In this document: piece by piece, positions 46,298 to 54,926 of the stretch
Layout of the letters: each line of letters opens with the position of its first letter
Numbering within the stretch: the stretch's first letter is position 1
DNA from: Vreelandella aquamarina
GTDB taxonomy: Bacteria > Pseudomonadota > Gammaproteobacteria > Pseudomonadales > Halomonadaceae
Length of the DNA: 55,247 nt
Assembly (NCBI RefSeq): GCF_900110265.1
Contig: NZ_FODB01000022.1
Location: 1 to 55,247 of the forward strand
Reading direction: 5' to 3'
The notes under the pieces: generated by a model
What the model was told of the DNA's origin: nothing
The model's database searches: none
Seen by the model: only the letters and a program-made list of their open reading frames with translations
Position numbers and translations under genes: made by a program

Positions 46298-48838
46298 TTA
46301 AGCAGGGCGTAGCTGGCCGCGCTCGGAGGTCATGATGATGGAAGGGTCGGGCCGTGCATCGTTCACGAAGTTTCTAAAACGCTTGAGCTTTTCGGGGTCG
46401 CTGATGGCGTTGGCCCACTCGCACTGGTAGCTATCCACCACATGCTGCATTTGGCGCTCCAGCTCATCGTTGATACCCAGGCTGTCTTCCAGAATCACCT
46501 CCTTCAGGTAGTCCAGGCCGCCTTCCAGGTTTTCCCGCCATACCGAGGTGCGCTGCAAGCGGTCGGCGGTGCGTACGTAGAACATCAAAAAGCGGTCGAT
46601 GGTGCGGTAGAGTTGCTCGTCATCTAAATCGGTGGCGAAGAGTTCCGCATGGCGGGGGCGCATGCCGCCGTTGCCGCACACGTAGAGGTTCCAGCCGTTT
46701 TCGGTGGCGATAATGCCAATGTCTTTGCTCTGCGCTTCGGCGCACTCCCGGGTACAGCCGGAAACTCCGAACTTGATCTTGTGCGGTGCGCGCAGGCCCT
46801 TGTAACGGTTCTCTAACTGAATCGCCATGCCCACGCTGTCCTGTACGCCGTAGCGGCACCAGGTACTGCCGACGCAAGATTTCACGGTGCGCAGCGACTT
46901 GCCGTAGGCGTGGCCGGTCTCAAAGCCTGCTTCAATCAGTTCGCCCCAAATGGCCGGCAGGTCTTCCAGCCGTGCGCCGAACAGGTCGATGCGCTGGCCG
47001 CCGGTAATCTTGGTGTAGAGCTGGTATTTCTGGGCCACTTGCCCCAGCACCACCAGCTTATCCGGGGTGATTTCACCGCCGGCGATGCGCGGCACCACCG
47101 AGTAGGTGCCGTTTTTCTGCATATTGGCCATGAAGGTGTCGTTGGTATCCTGCAGCGGCACGTGGGCGGCATCGGTAATCGGTTCGTTGAAGCAGGAGGC
47201 GAGAATCGAGGCCACCGCTGGTTTGCAGATATCGCAGCCCAGGCGATGCGTCTCTTGATTGCCGTGTTTCTGCATCAGCTCGCTAAACGTCTTGATGCCT
47301 TCGACTCTTACGATGTCGTAAAGCCCTTGGCGGGTATGGGCGAAGTGCTCGCAGATGGACTTATCCACCTCAACGCCGCGAGCTTCCAACTCATGGTCCA
47401 CCACGCTTTTGAGCAGCGCCGCGCAGCCGCCGCAGCCGGTGCTGGCTTTGGTGGCACCTTTAACGCTGCCAAGGTCCGCTGCGCCCGCGTCGATGGCGCT
47501 GCAGATGCTGCCTTTGGTCACGTTGTGGCAGGAGCAGATCATTGCCGTTTCCGGCAAGGCATCCGGCCCCAGCGCCGGGGCAGCACCGCTTTGTTGCGGC
47601 AGAATGAGCGATGCGGGTTCCTTAGGCAGCTCGATGCCGTTGGCGTAGTACTGCAACAGCGTGTCATACACGCTGTTATCGCCCACCAGCATGGCCCCCA
47701 GCAGCTTCTTACCGTCGCTGGTGACGACCAGTTTGCGGTAGACCTGAGTGAGCGGGTCGAGGTAGCGGAACATGCGGGCGCCAGGGTTCTGGTTGCCGTG
47801 GGCATCGCCAATGGAGCCGACATCCACACCCAGCAGTTTTAGTTTGGTGCTCATATCGGCGCCGCTAAAACAAATATCGCCCCCCGTCAGCGTGGCGACG
47901 GCCGTTTTGGCCATTTGGTAGCCAGGCGCCACGAGGCCGAAGATGCTCTGGTTCCACAGCGCTACCTCGCCGATGGCGAGGATGTTCGGGTCGCTGGTGC
48001 GACACTGGTCGTCGATCACCACGCCGCCGCGCTCGCCGATGCTCAAGCCGCACTCTCGGGCGAGGGTGTCTTGCGGGCGAATACCGGCGGAAAAGACGAT
48101 CAGGTCGGTTTCTAGCACTTTGTCGTCTTGGAAGACCATCCGCAGGCGGCTGTTGTCGCCGGGTTCAATACGCTGTGTGGCCCGCTCGGTGAGTACCTGA
48201 ACGCCCAGGGCTTCGATTTTCTCTTTCAGCAGCTCACCGCCTTCGCTATCTACCTGCATGGGCATCAGTCGTGGGGCGAACTCCACCACAGCGGTGTCCA
48301 GGTTCAGTCCGCGCAGCGCGTTGGCGGCTTCCAAACCGAGCAAGCCGCCACCCACGACCACGCCGTTGGTGGCGTTTTTGGCCGCTGCCTGAATGGCATC
48401 CAAGTCATCCAGGGTGCGGTAAACCAAGCAGCCTTCGCTGTCGTTGCCGGGAATGGGCGGCACAAAGGGAAAAGAGCCAGTGGCCAGCACGAGCTGGTCA
48501 TAGGCGTAGTGGCCTTGTTCGGTCACCACCAGCTGCTGTTCGCGGTCAATCGCGGTGACCGCTTCGCCGCTGCGTAGTTGAATGCCGTGGGTGTGGTAGT
48601 AATCGGCGTCGCACAGCGCCAGTGACTCCGCATCGCGGCCGCTAAAGTACTCGGATAAGTGCACGCGATCATAGGCGCGGTGGCGCTCTTCGCCAAACAT
48701 CGTCACCTCAAACTCCGCCAGCGCGCCGCTTTCTACGAGCTGCTCGGCAAAATGGTGGCCGACCATGCCGTTGCCTACAATGATCAACTTTTGCGTGTTG
48801 GAAGACGTGGTTGGAGTAGACATTGTGTGATTCACCAT
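46298..48838 (-). CDS. nirB: NAD(P)H nitrite reductase large subunit NirB
   Basis: The product has 846 residues. Order: FAD-binding (LIIVGNGMVGHHFAEQLV), NAD-binding (GVVVGGGLLGLEAANAL), a BFD-type [2Fe-2S] domain (CSCHNVTKGSI, then STGCGGC), and a siroheme/[4Fe-4S] domain with SCVGSTWCRYGVQDS and GVSGCTRECAEAQ supplying four Cys. It carries out the six-electron reduction of nitrite to ammonium. It starts 2 bp after the nasC stop, so it is co-translated. Siroheme needs CobA, encoded at 53481. Confidence 0.96.
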   Translation of the reverse strand: MVNHTMSTPTTSSNTQKLIIVGNGMVGHHFAEQLVESGALAEFEVTMFGEERHRAYDRVHLSEYFSGRDAESLALCDADYYHTHGIQLRSGEAVTAIDREQQLVVTEQGHYAYDQLVLATGSFPFVPPIPGNDSEGCLVYRTLDDLDAIQAAAKNATNGVVVGGGLLGLEAANALRGLNLDTAVVEFAPRLMPMQVDSEGGELLKEKIEALGVQVLTERATQRIEPGDNSRLRMVFQDDKVLETDLIVFSAGIRPQDTLARECGLSIGERGGVVIDDQCRTSDPNILAIGEVALWNQSIFGLVAPGYQMAKTAVATLTGGDICFSGADMSTKLKLLGVDVGSIGDAHGNQNPGARMFRYLDPLTQVYRKLVVTSDGKKLLGAMLVGDNSVYDTLLQYYANGIELPKEPASLILPQQSGAAPALGPDALPETAMICSCHNVTKGSICSAIDAGAADLGSVKGATKASTGCGGCAALLKSVVDHELEARGVEVDKSICEHFAHTRQGLYDIVRVEGIKTFSELMQKHGNQETHRLGCDICKPAVASILASCFNEPITDAAHVPLQDTNDTFMANMQKNGTYSVVPRIAGGEITPDKLVVLGQVAQKYQLYTKITGGQRIDLFGARLEDLPAIWGELIEAGFETGHAYGKSLRTVKSCVGSTWCRYGVQDSVGMAIQLENRYKGLRAPHKIKFGVSGCTRECAEAQSKDIGIIATENGWNLYVCGNGGMRPRHAELFATDLDDEQLYRTIDRFLMFYVRTADRLQRTSVWRENLEGGLDYLKEVILEDSLGINDELERQMQHVVDSYQCEWANAISDPEKLKRFRNFVNDARPDPSIIMTSERGQLRPA

Positions 48839-48840
48839 AG

Positions 48841-50160
48841 CTAAGCCGCCTCACGGGTGAGAGATAAAGGGGATGATAGGGTGTCGAGAGGGTTATCGAA
48901 ATGGTTGTCGAGCGCTGTTTGGGCATCGGTTGCGCCAAACAGCAACAGGTGGCGGCACGCGGTGAGATCGGTCGCGGCCAGCGCCTGCTCGAAATACCAG
49001 GGGCCGTGGCGGGTATCGCCATACAGCACCGCGCCGATAAGGCGGCCTTGATGGAGCAGCAGGCGGCAGTAGTCGCCGGTTTCCGGGTCTTGGTAACGAA
49101 GCTCTTCGTGCTTAGCGGCGGCCTCGGTGGGGCCAAAGGCAAACAGGCTGACACCGCTGACCTTGAGTTTGGTGGCCGTGGGGGCTTCTTGATACGCCGC
49201 TGGCGTTTCACCACACAGCACGGCAGCCAGCACCTCCACCTGCCGCCAAATGGGTTCCACCAGCCCGTAAGTGTGCTGCTCGAACTGGCAGCATTCGCCC
49301 AGCGCATAAATGTGGTCGTCTGAGGTGGTGAGGTGCCCATCCACCACAATGGCGCGGTCGAACATAAGCCCGCTTTGCTGGCCTAGCTCCGCATTGGGGG
49401 TAATACCCGCCGCGACAATCACGCTGTCGGCAGCTAGCTTCCGGCCATCGCTTAGTGTGACCGACTGCACCTGCCCGTGGCCGTTACCCTCCAAGGCAGC
49501 AAGCGATGCGCCGGTTTCAATGATGATGCCACGCTCGCGCAGCGTGGCTTCCAGCAATTGGGCGGCGGTGGTGTCTAGCTGGCGGTTCATCAACCGCTCG
49601 CTGCGCTGTAAAACGCTGACGGTGAGCGCGCTACCGCCGCGTTTGCGCAGCCCTTCAGCGGCTTCCAATCCAAGTAAGCCGCCGCCAATCACCACGGCGT
49701 TGCCGCCTTGCTGAGCAATAGCTTCTAAGGCGTCGGCATCGCGTAGGTCACGAAACGTATGAACACCGTCAAGCGTGATGCCAGGCACCGCTGGCAGCGT
49801 GGGGCGCGAGCCAGTGGCCATCACTAATCGGTCATAGCTTAAGATGTCGCCGCGATGCGTGAGGAGCAGGCGGCGTTCGCGGTCGATGGAGGTCACGCGG
49901 TCGCCAAGCGTCAGTGTGATGTTGTTATCGGCGTACCAGGAGGCGTCTTGCAGAGTGAGCGCCTCAGGCGCCAGTTCGCCCGCCAGTAAAGGAGAGAGCA
50001 AAATGCGGTTATAGGCAGGTACCGACTCCTCACCCACCACTGTGATACGGCGGGGGCGCTGCGGATGGTTAACCAGCGCTTCAAGTAGTCGGTGGCAAGC
50101 CATGCCGTTACCGATAATGACGAGGTGTTCGTTCGGTGAGCACCGGGAAGCGGTTTCCAT
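48841..50160 (-). CDS. nasC: NADH-dependent electron-transfer subunit of assimilatory nitrate reductase (NasC-like)
   Basis: The start at 50160 (METASRCSPN) has AGGAG 7 nt upstream; 439 residues. It is a NirB-like N-terminal module only: FAD motif LVIIGNGMACHRLLEAL, NAD motif VVIGGGLLGLEAAEGL, ATG/SRPTLP and GECCQFEQHTYGLV. It has no siroheme domain and no BFD cluster. This matches Klebsiella NasC, which passes electrons from NADH to NasA. The operon is nasC-nirB-nirD, divergent from nasA. Expression is probably controlled by the sigma-54-like promoter and leader terminator upstream. Confidence 0.85.
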   Translation of the reverse strand: METASRCSPNEHLVIIGNGMACHRLLEALVNHPQRPRRITVVGEESVPAYNRILLSPLLAGELAPEALTLQDASWYADNNITLTLGDRVTSIDRERRLLLTHRGDILSYDRLVMATGSRPTLPAVPGITLDGVHTFRDLRDADALEAIAQQGGNAVVIGGGLLGLEAAEGLRKRGGSALTVSVLQRSERLMNRQLDTTAAQLLEATLRERGIIIETGASLAALEGNGHGQVQSVTLSDGRKLAADSVIVAAGITPNAELGQQSGLMFDRAIVVDGHLTTSDDHIYALGECCQFEQHTYGLVEPIWRQVEVLAAVLCGETPAAYQEAPTATKLKVSGVSLFAFGPTEAAAKHEELRYQDPETGDYCRLLLHQGRLIGAVLYGDTRHGPWYFEQALAATDLTACRHLLLFGATDAQTALDNHFDNPLDTLSSPLSLTREAA

Positions 50161-50197
50161 AGGTAGCTCCTGTGGTTGAAGCATAATGTTCAGCAAA

Positions 50198-50284
50198 TAA
50201 AAAAACGCCCCTGACACAGCCCTTTCAAGAAGGGAGTATCAGGGGCGTCGTTGCCCGTTAGCGTCGTTGATAACGCGCAGCAAC
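50198..50284 (-). promoter_or_regulatory. Leader attenuator of the nasC-nirB-nirD operon
   Basis: On the minus strand a first hairpin (GTTGC/GCAAC arms with inner CGTTA/TAACG, 50284-50250) is followed directly by a strong intrinsic terminator: ACGCCCCTGA / TCAGGGGCGT (50248-50205) with an inner CCCTT/AAGGG stem, then seven T. It lies about 40 nt before the nasC start and after the presumed transcription start. This two-hairpin arrangement resembles the nas leaders that ANTAR proteins such as NasR or NasT read through when nitrate is present. No such regulator is encoded in the window. Confidence 0.75.
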
Positions 50285-50319
50285 CGCCGTTGGCTGCCGA
50301 GCTGTCTTATCTTATGGTG

Positions 50320-50335
50320 AGCAAAAAGCCCGCCA
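50320..50335 (-). promoter_or_regulatory. Sigma-54-like promoter of nasC-nirB-nirD
   Basis: The minus strand reads TGGCGGGCTTTTTGCT, with GG and GC exactly 10 nt apart as in the -24/-12 consensus TGGCACG-N4-TTGCW. The presumed transcript start is about 50309, giving a leader of about 150 nt. It suggests NtrC-type nitrogen control. Confidence 0.65.
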
Positions 50336-50570
50336 GCTTTTGCCGTCGGTGGATTTAATTCAGCCTAATCAGGGTATTAAGCGTTTTTGAGGAGGCGGCA
50401 GGCCGCTCATGGTTAGCTAGGTTTGCCCCACTTTGGTGCTTAAGCGGCGGTTAATGCACTCTCTTCAGCCGCTTATTCGACAAAGAGCATTCCTTTGGCG
50501 AGTAGTAGAAATGCAGGCTGCGTTTATAAATTATTGTTTATTAATTATTTTAATGGTTTTAGCGCAGCGT

Positions 50571-50586
50571 GGGCGCAGGGTTTGCA
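50571..50586 (+). promoter_or_regulatory. Sigma-54-like promoter of nasA-cobA
   Basis: GGGCGCAGGGTTTGCA matches the -24/-12 pattern with correct GG-GC spacing (only the first T and the G at position 7 differ). It faces nasA, 212 bp upstream. AT-rich DNA lies just upstream, where activator bending could occur. Confidence 0.6.
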
Positions 50587-50728
50587 GTTATTCCAGTAAC
50601 AAGCAACAACGGCTCAGTGCAGGGTCTTTGCCCATAACGATCACAACGACTAATTGCGTCGAACAATACCAACTGCAGCAAATCACTGATGAGTACGGCA
50701 CCCGGTAAGCGGTGCCCCTGAGACAACG

Positions 50729-50778
50729 GCGTCCAGGCAGGCTTCTTTCGAGGCTGGCTTGGGCGCTTTTTGCTTTTT
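50729..50778 (+). promoter_or_regulatory. Leader terminator/attenuator upstream of nasA
   Basis: A long hairpin (about 16 pairs with one mismatch and several G-U, arms 50729-50745 and 50750-50766) is followed by TTTTTGCTTTTT. It ends about 20 nt before the nasA start, with the Shine-Dalgarno GGAGGA just after. A GGCACC/GGTGCC hairpin lies a little upstream (about 50697-50716). It mirrors the attenuator on the nasC side. Confidence 0.7.
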
Positions 50779-50797
50779 AACGCCGGAGGAAACTGCC

Positions 50798-53521
50798 ATG
50801 CCACAGGCCAATCGGCTCGCCCGAACCACCTGCCCCTACTGCGGCGTCGGCTGCGGCGTTACCGCCACGCTGGAGAACGGGCAGCTCATCGCCGTCGAAG
50901 GAGACCGCGAGCACCCAGCCAACTATGGCCGCCTGTGCGTGAAAGGCACCGCGCTGCACGAAACGCTAGGAGAGCAGGGGCGCTTGCTGAAGCCGCGCGT
51001 GGACGGCCAGGAGGTCTCTTGGGAGCAGGCGCTCACCACCACCGCCGAACGCTTGCAAGCGCAGCGCAGCGCCCATGGCCCGCAGTCGGTGGCGGCGTAT
51101 CTGTCTGGGCAACTCTTAACCGAAGATTATTACGTTGCCAACAAGCTGTTTAAAGGCTTCTTGGGGACCCCTCACCTGGATACCAACTCGCGGCTCTGCA
51201 TGGCATCTGCCGTGGCGGGCTACAAGCGCGCCTTTGGAGCCGATGCGGTGCCTTGCAGCTATGAAGACCTAGAAGAGGCAGAGCTGGTGGTGCTGGTAGG
51301 GTCTAACCTTGCCTGGAATCACCCGGTGCTCTATCAGCGCTTGAAGGTTGCCAAAGAGCGCAACCCGCTGATGCGGGTCGTGGTGATTGACCCCCGAGTG
51401 ACTGACAGCTGTGAGATCGCTGATCTCTACCTGGGCATTCGTCCAGGCAGCGATGCTTACCTGTTTAACGGGCTGTTGGCGTGGATGGACGCCCACAATC
51501 GTTTGGATAGCGTGTACCTAGAACGCCACACCGAAGGGCTGGAAGATACGCTGAATGCCGCTCAGCAGAATTCAGGCAGCGTAGAAGCCGTCGCCCGCGA
51601 GTGTGATGTAGACCCCGAACGTTTAGAAACCTTCTACTACTGGTTTGCCAGCCAGCTACACGTGGTCACGCTCTACTCCCAAGGGGTGAACCAATCCTCT
51701 AGCGGAACCGATAAGTGCAACGCGATTATCAACTGCCACTTGGCCGGCGGGAAAATTGGCCTGCCAGGGGCAGGGCCGTTTTCGATTACCGGCCAGCCCA
51801 ACGCCATGGGCGGGAGAGAAGTGGGCGGGCTGGCCAATCAGCTAGCGGCGCATATGGATTACCACACGCCTGGCGCTCGCGAGTTAGTCAGCCGCTTCTG
51901 GACCACAAAGCATTTAACCCCGGCACTGCCTGACGCCCCGGGTTACAAGGCGGTAGAGCTCTTTGACGCCATCGAGCGTGGCGAGATTACCGCCCTGTGG
52001 GTGATGGCGACCAATCCAGCGGTAAGCATGCCGGATGGGGAGAAAGTGCGCCGCGCGCTGGCAATATGCCCGCTGGTGATCGTTTCGGAGTGCGTCGCCA
52101 ATACTGACCTGCTGCCCTTTGCGGATATCGTGCTGCCCGCGTCGGGTTGGTCGGAGAAGGATGGCACGGTGACCAACTCAGAGCGGCGAATTTCCCGCCA
52201 GCGGGGGATGCTGCCTCCTCCCGGAGAAGCGAAGCACGACTGGTGGATACTCTGCGAAGTGGCTAAGCGCTTAGGTTTTAGTGAGGCGTTCAGCTATACC
52301 CACCCGTGGGAGATTTTCGATGAGCACGCACGCCTCTCTGGCTATGAGAATAGCGGCGAGACCCAGCGGCTGTTCGATATCTCAGGGCTGGTAGGCCTGG
52401 GCCAAGCGGCTTATGATGCGCTCGCACCGATCCAGTGGCCCGTGACTCAGCAGGCTCCTCGCGGCACGGCAAGGCTGTTTGAAGATGGCCGGTTTGCTAC
52501 CGCGAATGGCCGAGCCAAACTGCTGCCGATTACGCCGCGACCACCGGCGCAGCCGCTGAGCGACGACTACCCGCTGCGCTTGAATACCGGTCGCGTGCGG
52601 GATCAGTGGCACACCATGACGCGTACCGCCCGTTCGCCGCGTTTGATGAACCACCGCGCCGAACCGTTCATCGAGCTGCACCCAGACGATGCTGCTCAGG
52701 CAGGCTTAACAGATCAAAGCTTGGCGACGTTGACCGCTGCCGCCGGGGAGTACCGTGGGCGGGTGCGGGTTTCCAACGCCCAGCGCCGAGGCGAAGTCTT
52801 CGTGCCGATGCACTGGACCGACTGCTTTACCAAGCAGGGTCGCAGCGGTGCACTGATTAAAGGCTATACCGACCCGCTCTCCGGGCAGCCGGAAGCCAAG
52901 CAGGGGGCGGTGGCGGTGAGTAAACTCCCCATTACTTGGCAGGCGACGCTGCTGCTAGCCAACGAGTTGGATACGCAACCATCGCCCTGGTGTCGCAGCG
53001 ACTACTGGGCGCGCATTCCGATGGCAAGCTGCACCCGTTGGCAGCTAGCGGATAGCCAGCCAGTTAAGGATTGGCTGGCGCAGGTGGAAGCGTGGTGCGG
53101 CGTGCCTGTCTCTTTGTGGTGTGACGACCCGGCAACGGGTAGGCTGCGCGCAGCAGGAGTAGTGAACGGGCGGCTGCGCTGGTGGTTGATGGTGGGGCCA
53201 CCCGACGAGCTGCCCGGGCTTGCCTGGCTTGAAGCGCGCTTCAATGACGCTACCCTGGAGACACAGCACCGTAGACGCCTGCTGGCCGGGTGCGATGATG
53301 GTGCTGTCGATACCGGCCCGGTGGTGTGCAGCTGCCACCAGGTTGGCCAAGCCAGCATTGTGAAAGCGATTCATGCGGGCGATACCAGCGTTGAAGCGTT
53401 AGGCGCACGACTGGCCTGCGGCACCCAGTGCGGCAGCTGCCTACCCGAACTAAAAGCGATACTTGAAGAGGAGCGGCCCCATGCGCGCGCTAAGCAAACA
53501 GCTAACACAGAAGTGGCCTGA
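50798..53521 (+). CDS. nasA: Assimilatory nitrate reductase catalytic subunit NasA
   Basis: The ATG at 50798 has GGAGGA 7 nt upstream; 907 residues. The N-terminal [4Fe-4S] motif is CPYCGVGC (C12, C15, C19) with a fourth Cys in RLCVKG. Molybdopterin domains follow (TNSRLCMASAVAGYKRAFG, GVNQSSSGTDKCNAIINCHL, and the C-terminal MGD-binding LRLNTGRVRDQWHTMTRTAR). A BFD-like [2Fe-2S] tail comes last (VVCSCHQVGQ, then CGTQCGSC), as in Klebsiella NasA. It reduces nitrate to nitrite in the cytoplasm with electrons from NasC. cobA overlaps its 3' end by 41 bp. Confidence 0.95.
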   Translation: MPQANRLARTTCPYCGVGCGVTATLENGQLIAVEGDREHPANYGRLCVKGTALHETLGEQGRLLKPRVDGQEVSWEQALTTTAERLQAQRSAHGPQSVAAYLSGQLLTEDYYVANKLFKGFLGTPHLDTNSRLCMASAVAGYKRAFGADAVPCSYEDLEEAELVVLVGSNLAWNHPVLYQRLKVAKERNPLMRVVVIDPRVTDSCEIADLYLGIRPGSDAYLFNGLLAWMDAHNRLDSVYLERHTEGLEDTLNAAQQNSGSVEAVARECDVDPERLETFYYWFASQLHVVTLYSQGVNQSSSGTDKCNAIINCHLAGGKIGLPGAGPFSITGQPNAMGGREVGGLANQLAAHMDYHTPGARELVSRFWTTKHLTPALPDAPGYKAVELFDAIERGEITALWVMATNPAVSMPDGEKVRRALAICPLVIVSECVANTDLLPFADIVLPASGWSEKDGTVTNSERRISRQRGMLPPPGEAKHDWWILCEVAKRLGFSEAFSYTHPWEIFDEHARLSGYENSGETQRLFDISGLVGLGQAAYDALAPIQWPVTQQAPRGTARLFEDGRFATANGRAKLLPITPRPPAQPLSDDYPLRLNTGRVRDQWHTMTRTARSPRLMNHRAEPFIELHPDDAAQAGLTDQSLATLTAAAGEYRGRVRVSNAQRRGEVFVPMHWTDCFTKQGRSGALIKGYTDPLSGQPEAKQGAVAVSKLPITWQATLLLANELDTQPSPWCRSDYWARIPMASCTRWQLADSQPVKDWLAQVEAWCGVPVSLWCDDPATGRLRAAGVVNGRLRWWLMVGPPDELPGLAWLEARFNDATLETQHRRRLLAGCDDGAVDTGPVVCSCHQVGQASIVKAIHAGDTSVEALGARLACGTQCGSCLPELKAILEEERPHARAKQTANTEVA

Positions 53522-54377
53522 AGCGCTGTGGCGCTTGGGTCAGCGGGCGTGGGCGCCATTTAGTCGCGATACCGCCACGCGCTTGCGCTTGCCGTTAAGC
53601 GGTGAGTGCCACCCAGGCACCGTCTATTTGGTCGGCGCGGGCAGCGGCGATGTCGAGCTGCTGACGCTGAAAGCCGCACGGTTGCTGATGCAGGCAGACG
53701 CAGTGGTGTATGACCGCCTTGTTGGAGGTGAAGTGCTAGGGCTTATTCCTCCGGGTACCGAGCGCTACTATGTTGGCAAAGCCAGCGGCCATCACAGCAT
53801 GCCTCAGGCAGAAATTGGTGCGCTGATCGTCTCCCTGGCCCAGTCAGGCAAATCGGTAGTGCGCTTGAAGGGCGGCGACCCTGGCGTGTTTGGGCGCATG
53901 GGCGAAGAGTTAGCGGCTCTGGCAGAGGCCGAGCTGCCCGCAGAGATTGTGCCGGGTATTACCGCCGCCTCCGCCGCAGCGGCGGGGATGGGAATCCCGC
54001 TTACTGATCGCGGTCACGCCCAGCAGGTGCGTTTTATTACGGCTCAGCTATGCCGGGAAGGCGGTATGCCGGACTGGGCATCGCTGGCGCGTCAAGACGA
54101 GACCCTGGTGTTCTACATGGGGCTCTCCAAAGTGGCCGCCATTTGCCATGGCCTGCGCCAAGCGGGCCTGCCCGATACGTGGCCTATCATGCTGGTGGCC
54201 AACGCCAGCCAGCCCGAGCAGCAGTCCCTGGTGGGCACGCTAGCCGATATGCCCGAACGCCTTGCCGCTCAGCCGCTGCCATCGCCCTGCCTCATTATGG
54301 TGGGGAGTGTGGTGAGCATGGTGGCCCACAGCCCCGCCGCTCGACTCTCTCAAACGCAGTGCTGGCAGCAGCATTGA
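53481..54377 (+). CDS. cobA: Uroporphyrinogen-III C-methyltransferase (siroheme synthesis)
   Basis: The ATG at 53481 has GAGGAG 8 nt upstream; 298 residues. An N-terminal tail of about 45 residues precedes the SUMT domain: VYLVGAGSGDVELLTLKAAR, DAVVYDRLV, VRLKGGDPGVFGRMGEE, EIVPGITAASAAAAGMGIPL, and DETLVFYMGL. It transfers two methyls to uroporphyrinogen III to give precorrin-2, the siroheme precursor NirB needs. It overlaps nasA by 41 bp, so it is translated from the same message. The oxidase/ferrochelatase part of CysG is absent and must lie elsewhere. Confidence 0.93.
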   Translation: MRALSKQLTQKWPEALWRLGQRAWAPFSRDTATRLRLPLSGECHPGTVYLVGAGSGDVELLTLKAARLLMQADAVVYDRLVGGEVLGLIPPGTERYYVGKASGHHSMPQAEIGALIVSLAQSGKSVVRLKGGDPGVFGRMGEELAALAEAELPAEIVPGITAASAAAAGMGIPLTDRGHAQQVRFITAQLCREGGMPDWASLARQDETLVFYMGLSKVAAICHGLRQAGLPDTWPIMLVANASQPEQQSLVGTLADMPERLAAQPLPSPCLIMVGSVVSMVAHSPAARLSQTQCWQQH

Positions 54378-54673
54378 TAGCCGAGTCGTGTTCTTTTACT
54401 AAGCGTTTTAAACGCTGGGGTTGAAGTCTTCAAAGGCTCTCCCCATATTCGTTAACACGCTATCAAACGAGGCGGTGGAGAGGAGAGTCAGGAGTGCATG
54501 ACGATGTCTCTAGGTGCGATGTTGGCCAGCAGCAGTACGGTCGGCCATTCGGTATCTCATGGGGCTTATTGAAAACTACCGTGCTGGCAGGAACCGATGG
54601 CGACGCGAATGTTCATAGGAGCGGAGGCTTCCACTGCCCGGTTAAGCGTCTCTTAATAAACCAGGAGTATTCT
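54378..54673 (+). other. Gap between cobA and arfA
   Basis: A short AGCGTTT/AAACGCT dyad (about 54401-54415) may close the nas transcript. A 24-codon frame from ATG 54499 to about 54573, preceded by GAGAGGAG and AGGAG, could be a small peptide, but only the ribosome site supports it. The arfA Shine-Dalgarno (AGGAG) is at the right end. Confidence 0.3.
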
Positions 54674-54823
54674 ATGAAAAAGCACAAGGTTGGCGAAAAC
54701 GCGCTCAAAGCGCAGTTACGTACCCCTATGTTCAAAATGCAGCAGCAAACGCCGAAGAAAGGGAAGGGCAGCTACTCTCGTAAAGGGCGTCATGCTCAAA
54801 GAGGGCATCGCCAAGCCGCTTGA
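54674..54823 (+). CDS. arfA: Alternative ribosome-rescue factor ArfA
   Basis: ATG at 54674 with AGGAG 6 nt upstream; 49 residues. The ArfA core is present: NALKAQLRTPMFKMQQQ followed by the basic KKGKGSYSRKGRH, nearly the E. coli KKGKGSYMRKGKH. ArfA binds stalled ribosomes and recruits RF2 when tmRNA fails. E. coli arfA mRNA is cut in a hairpin inside the gene and made non-stop, so it is kept low by tmRNA. Here the reading frame is shorter and its last codons and stop sit in a hairpin (54804-54843), which fits the same control. The upstream in-frame codons from 54494 are not part of the protein. Confidence 0.9.
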   Translation: MKKHKVGENALKAQLRTPMFKMQQQTPKKGKGSYSRKGRHAQRGHRQAA

Positions 54824-54858
54824 ACCAGCGTTTTGGCGATGCCTTCCCCAGGCATCGC
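54804..54858 (+). promoter_or_regulatory. Mutually exclusive hairpins over the arfA stop codon
   Basis: Hairpin 1: GGCATCGCCAA (54804-54814) / TTGGCGATGCC (54833-54843), 11 perfect pairs, with the TGA (54821-54823) in its loop. Hairpin 2: GCGATGCCT (54836-54844) / AGGCATCGC (54850-54858), 9 pairs. The strand 54836-54843 belongs to both, so only one can form at a time. Confidence 0.85.
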
Positions 54859-54899
54859 TGCAGGCAATTTGCCAGTCTGCAGACTCTCATCAGCTTTTG

Positions 54900-54923
54900 G
54901 CCGACCGCTAGGTCGGCTTTTTT
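54900..54923 (+). terminator. Intrinsic terminator of arfA
   Basis: 7-bp stem GCCGACC / GGTCGGC with loop GCTA, then six T. The second group II intron begins 4 nt after it. Confidence 0.92.
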
Positions 54924-54926
54924 ATG

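Noticed and set aside
46910..47842. 310-codon plus-strand frame inside nirB
   Set aside because: It is antisense to the siroheme and BFD parts of nirB, which are fully conserved.
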